This document shows, in pieces, positions 6,001-7,841 of a stretch of DNA of 7,841 nucleotides. The stretch is taken from contig DNJG01000086.1 of the NCBI GenBank assembly GCA_003489165.1, forward strand, positions 1 through 7,841, given 5' to 3'. The stretch's first letter is position 1; the number at the start of each line of letters is the position of its first letter. Made by a program: the position numbers and the translations under genes. The notes below the pieces were generated by a model. It did not search any database. It was given only the letters and a program-made list of their open reading frames with translations, and was not told the origin of the DNA. Source of the stretch: Nitrospinota bacterium (GTDB lineage Bacteria > Nitrospinota > Nitrospinia > UBA9942).

Positions 6001-6819
6001 ATGAGGCAAAATAAAAATAGATTGCTCTCTTTAATGATATTTTTTGCAATAGCTGTTATCGGCTGTGGCACTGACAAAACTACCGATATTTTAAAACAGG
6101 ATATTGCATATCTAAAAAGCCAGATAGCTGATATTCAAAAAAGCAATACTGATATGGAGGTAAAAATATCCGGTATTGAAAATAAATTACAGCATTTTGA
6201 AGATAAATCAAAGGACTTAGAAAATCAGCTTTTCAATCTATCTGCAAAGGTTGAAGAAGGTCCAATAATTGAACTGCCTGTAGAAGAGAAGGCTGCGCCG
6301 CCGCCTCAGCCTGAGGTAAAGGAAATTCCACCCCCGCCAAAGGAGGAAATAATTCCAGAATCCCCAAAACCTGAGAAAATAGAAAGTGTGCCAGTGCAGG
6401 AGAAAAAGGAAGATGAGCTGAAAAGCCTTGCAGGTCTATCTCCTGAAGAACTCTATAAGAAGGCTTACAACTATTTCATCCGTGGTGAGCATGACAAGGC
6501 AATAGCTAATTTCAGGATATTTTTAGATAATCACCCGGAAGATACCCTTGCTGATAACTCTCAATACTGGATAGGTGAATGTTATTATGCCAAGAAAGAA
6601 TATACTGTTGCATTGTCTGAATTTAAAAAGGTTGTAGAAAAATATCCAAAAGGTAACAAGACTCCTGATACAATGCTTAAAATAGGATATGTGTATAATG
6701 AGCTTAGCGATAAAAAGTCTGCCATAAAAGAGCTGGATGACCTTATTAAAAGATTTCCAAAAAACAAGGCTGCCAGATTGGCAAAAGAGAAAATAAAAAA
6801 TATTGAGATAGGGAAATGA
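6001..6819 (+). CDS. ybgF: YbgF/CpoB-like TPR lipoprotein
   Basis: The protein is 272 aa from ATG 6001, which has GGAGG at 5990-5994 with a 6-base spacer. The in-frame TTG at 5998 is too close to that site. Residues 1-22 are a lipoprotein signal ending in VIGC, so Cys22 should be lipidated. The following GTD lacks the Asp at +2 used for inner-membrane retention in enterics, suggesting the outer membrane. Residues about 27-85 are a coiled coil, 88-130 a Pro/Glu/Lys-rich linker and 145-265 three TPR units beginning LSPEELYKKAYNYFIRGEHDKA. This matches YbgF/CpoB, a periplasmic TolA partner that helps link outer-membrane constriction to peptidoglycan synthesis in E. coli. There the protein is soluble, whereas this one is a predicted lipoprotein. 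No tol or pal gene is present in the window. The likely cotranscribed partner is the LysM gene starting about 15 bp downstream. Confidence 0.9.
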   Translation: MRQNKNRLLSLMIFFAIAVIGCGTDKTTDILKQDIAYLKSQIADIQKSNTDMEVKISGIENKLQHFEDKSKDLENQLFNLSAKVEEGPIIELPVEEKAAPPPQPEVKEIPPPPKEEIIPESPKPEKIESVPVQEKKEDELKSLAGLSPEELYKKAYNYFIRGEHDKAIANFRIFLDNHPEDTLADNSQYWIGECYYAKKEYTVALSEFKKVVEKYPKGNKTPDTMLKIGYVYNELSDKKSAIKELDDLIKRFPKNKAARLAKEKIKNIEIGK

Positions 6820-6826
6820 AAAGGGA
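6819..6826 (+). promoter_or_regulatory. ribosome binding site deciding the LysM gene start
   Basis: AAAAGGGA lies 7 bases before ATG 6834, a suitable Shine-Dalgarno spacing. The alternative ATG at 6816, which overlaps the upstream TGA, has only GGG three bases before it, too close to work well. Translational coupling by the ATGA overlap at 6816 remains possible and would add six residues (MKREYR). Confidence 0.55.
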
Positions 6827-6833
6827 ATACAGA

Positions 6834-7841
6834 ATGCAAAATAGAATAATAGCTGCCTCCTTATTCTGGCTTCTGGCTTCTGGCTTCTGGCTTCTGGCTG
6901 ATACCACTTCTGCCGAAGAAATCCCTCAAAAGGAAATTGTAAAGACTCCCAAAGTGCATATTGTAAAGGAGAAGGATACCCTCTGGGATATATCAAAGAA
7001 ATATCTTAACAACCCTTTTAAGTGGGAGGAGGTATGGGATAAAAACAAGTCTATAGCCAATCCGAACCGTATATATCCGGGAGACAATATAGTTATTCCC
7101 GGGGCATTTGATGATATAGAGGTTGAACCAACTCCTATTCAAGTTGTTGAAGAAATAGACGAGAATATAATACCACCCCTCCCGCTGGTGGCATTACAGC
7201 CTCCTCCGCCTCCACCCCCGCCAAAAATTCCGTTAACTACTGTTACGGCGTTAGCCTCGGCAGGTTATATAATACAGAAAGAAATTGAGAAAGGAATAAT
7301 ATTTGATTCCCCTGAAACAAGAACTATATTTGGAATAGGCGATACGGTCTATATAAATATGGGAGTGAAAGAAGGGGTAAAGCTTGGTGATAAATTTACA
7401 ATATATAAGCCTTTAAGGGTAGTTACTCATCCAATTACATATAAAAATATGGGTATATTGATTGAAGTATTGGGTGAATTGGAAGTAAAAGATGTTAGAG
7501 AAAATAGTTCTACTGCAAACATAATTGAATCGTTTGCTACCATAGAGATTGGAAATAAATTAAAAGATAGAGAAGATATGGCCGTCCCTATGATAGACCC
7601 TGCCGCAAAGATAGAGCCTAAAGGCATAAAAGGTTATATCATTGATGCCAAAGACCAGAGGGATACTGTTGCTACAGGAGATATTGTTTATGTTGATGTA
7701 GGAACCGAAAGTGGCGCATCTGCGGGTGATAGATTCACCATATTTAAAAGTGAGGGGCAAATAGGGAAAAAGGCTAAAAGGGGAGAAAAGATGGAGGTTC
7801 CAAAGGTTGTTATCGGCAGCCTTCGGATAATTAAACCAAAG
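6834..7841 (+). CDS. exported LysM-domain protein, 3' end outside window
   Basis: The frame is open from ATG 6834 to the window edge (336 codons) with no stop. Residues 1-27 are a Sec signal peptide (MQNRII, then FWLLASGFWLLA, then a TSA cleavage site). A LysM domain spans about 41-89 (VHIVKEKDTLWDISKKYL ... IYPGDNIVIP), normally a peptidoglycan-binding module. A linker with eight consecutive prolines (123-130) follows. Two copies of a repeated unit come next, GDTVYINMGVKEGVKLGDKFTIYK and GDIVYVDVGTESGASAGDRFTIFK, the second reaching the edge. The function of this repeat is unknown to me. The gene closely follows the YbgF-like lipoprotein gene and is probably in its operon, suggesting a joint envelope role. 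The signal-peptide core is encoded by five perfect heptanucleotides, so expression may vary. ATG 6816 is an alternative start. Confidence 0.9.
   Translation, partial: MQNRIIAASLFWLLASGFWLLADTTSAEEIPQKEIVKTPKVHIVKEKDTLWDISKKYLNNPFKWEEVWDKNKSIANPNRIYPGDNIVIPGAFDDIEVEPTPIQVVEEIDENIIPPLPLVALQPPPPPPPPKIPLTTVTALASAGYIIQKEIEKGIIFDSPETRTIFGIGDTVYINMGVKEGVKLGDKFTIYKPLRVVTHPITYKNMGILIEVLGELEVKDVRENSSTANIIESFATIEIGNKLKDREDMAVPMIDPAAKIEPKGIKGYIIDAKDQRDTVATGDIVYVDVGTESGASAGDRFTIFKSEGQIGKKAKRGEKMEVPKVVIGSLRIIKPK
6864..6898 (+). repeat. five perfect tandem TTCTGGC heptanucleotides in a signal-peptide region
   Basis: TTCTGGC is repeated without error at 6864, 6871, 6878, 6885 and 6892. In frame it encodes the hydrophobic core FWLLASGFWLLA of the LysM protein signal peptide. 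A 7-bp unit shifts the frame when one copy is lost or gained. One alternative frame meets TGA at 6899-6901 and the other TAA at 6940-6942, so the protein would be truncated. Only changes of three units keep the frame, adding or removing seven residues from the core. Confidence 0.95.

Noticed and set aside
6523..6996. 157-codon minus-strand frame containing repeated PEARSQK
   Set aside because: It is antisense to the YbgF-like and LysM genes. Its repeated peptide is the reverse complement of the heptanucleotide tract and there is no ribosome binding site.

Overview
The window is AT-rich (roughly 40% GC by eye) bacterial chromosomal DNA from a Gram-negative organism. The evidence for an outer membrane is a lipoprotein signal on a YbgF/CpoB-type protein, several Sec-exported periplasmic proteins and a LysM envelope protein. 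The combination of a YbgF lipoprotein followed by a LysM protein, a GTG start, and intergenic DNA full of short dispersed repeats recalls Nitrospirota or Deltaproteobacteria-like lineages. That placement is an impression, not something the window proves.

Layout. Positions 1-326 hold no convincing gene: a possible C-terminal tail of a gene entering from the left, GA/CT-rich imperfect inverted repeats, and a REP-like hairpin. At 327-1622 (minus strand) lies an exported protein with a conserved N-terminal domain, a coiled coil and seven very regular TPRs. At 1623-1876 is a divergent intergenic region built largely of degenerate short-period repeats, with a TATAAT box immediately before the next gene. 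At 1877-5449 (plus strand) two adjoining genes encode the halves of a heterodimeric ABC exporter of the MdlA/MdlB (BmrC/BmrD, TM287/288) type. Their deviant motifs are complementary: Asp for the catalytic Glu in the first subunit, and LSLGQ for LSGGQ in the second. At 5420-5845 (minus strand) a YkgJ-type cysteine-cluster protein converges on, and overlaps, the exporter gene, with a perfect hairpin in the shared 3' zone. At 5846-6000 are two well-formed divergent sigma70-type promoters, one of them a perfect TTGACA-N17-TATAAT. At 6001-7841 (plus strand) a YbgF/CpoB-like lipoprotein gene is followed closely by a LysM-domain protein gene that runs off the right edge.

How they fit together. The exporter is a self-contained unit. 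The YbgF-like/LysM pair looks like a two-gene envelope or peptidoglycan module that is not attached to tol-pal genes within this window. The TPR protein is also an envelope protein, but nothing visible ties it to the others.

The least ordinary signal is repeat structure. Two unrelated genes each carry exactly five tandem heptanucleotide units. The perfect one (TTCTGGC x5) encodes the signal-peptide core of the LysM protein, and both other reading frames stop within about 45 bases after it. A gain or loss of one unit would therefore switch the gene off, which makes it a candidate phase-variable locus. No clearly new multi-gene system is visible.
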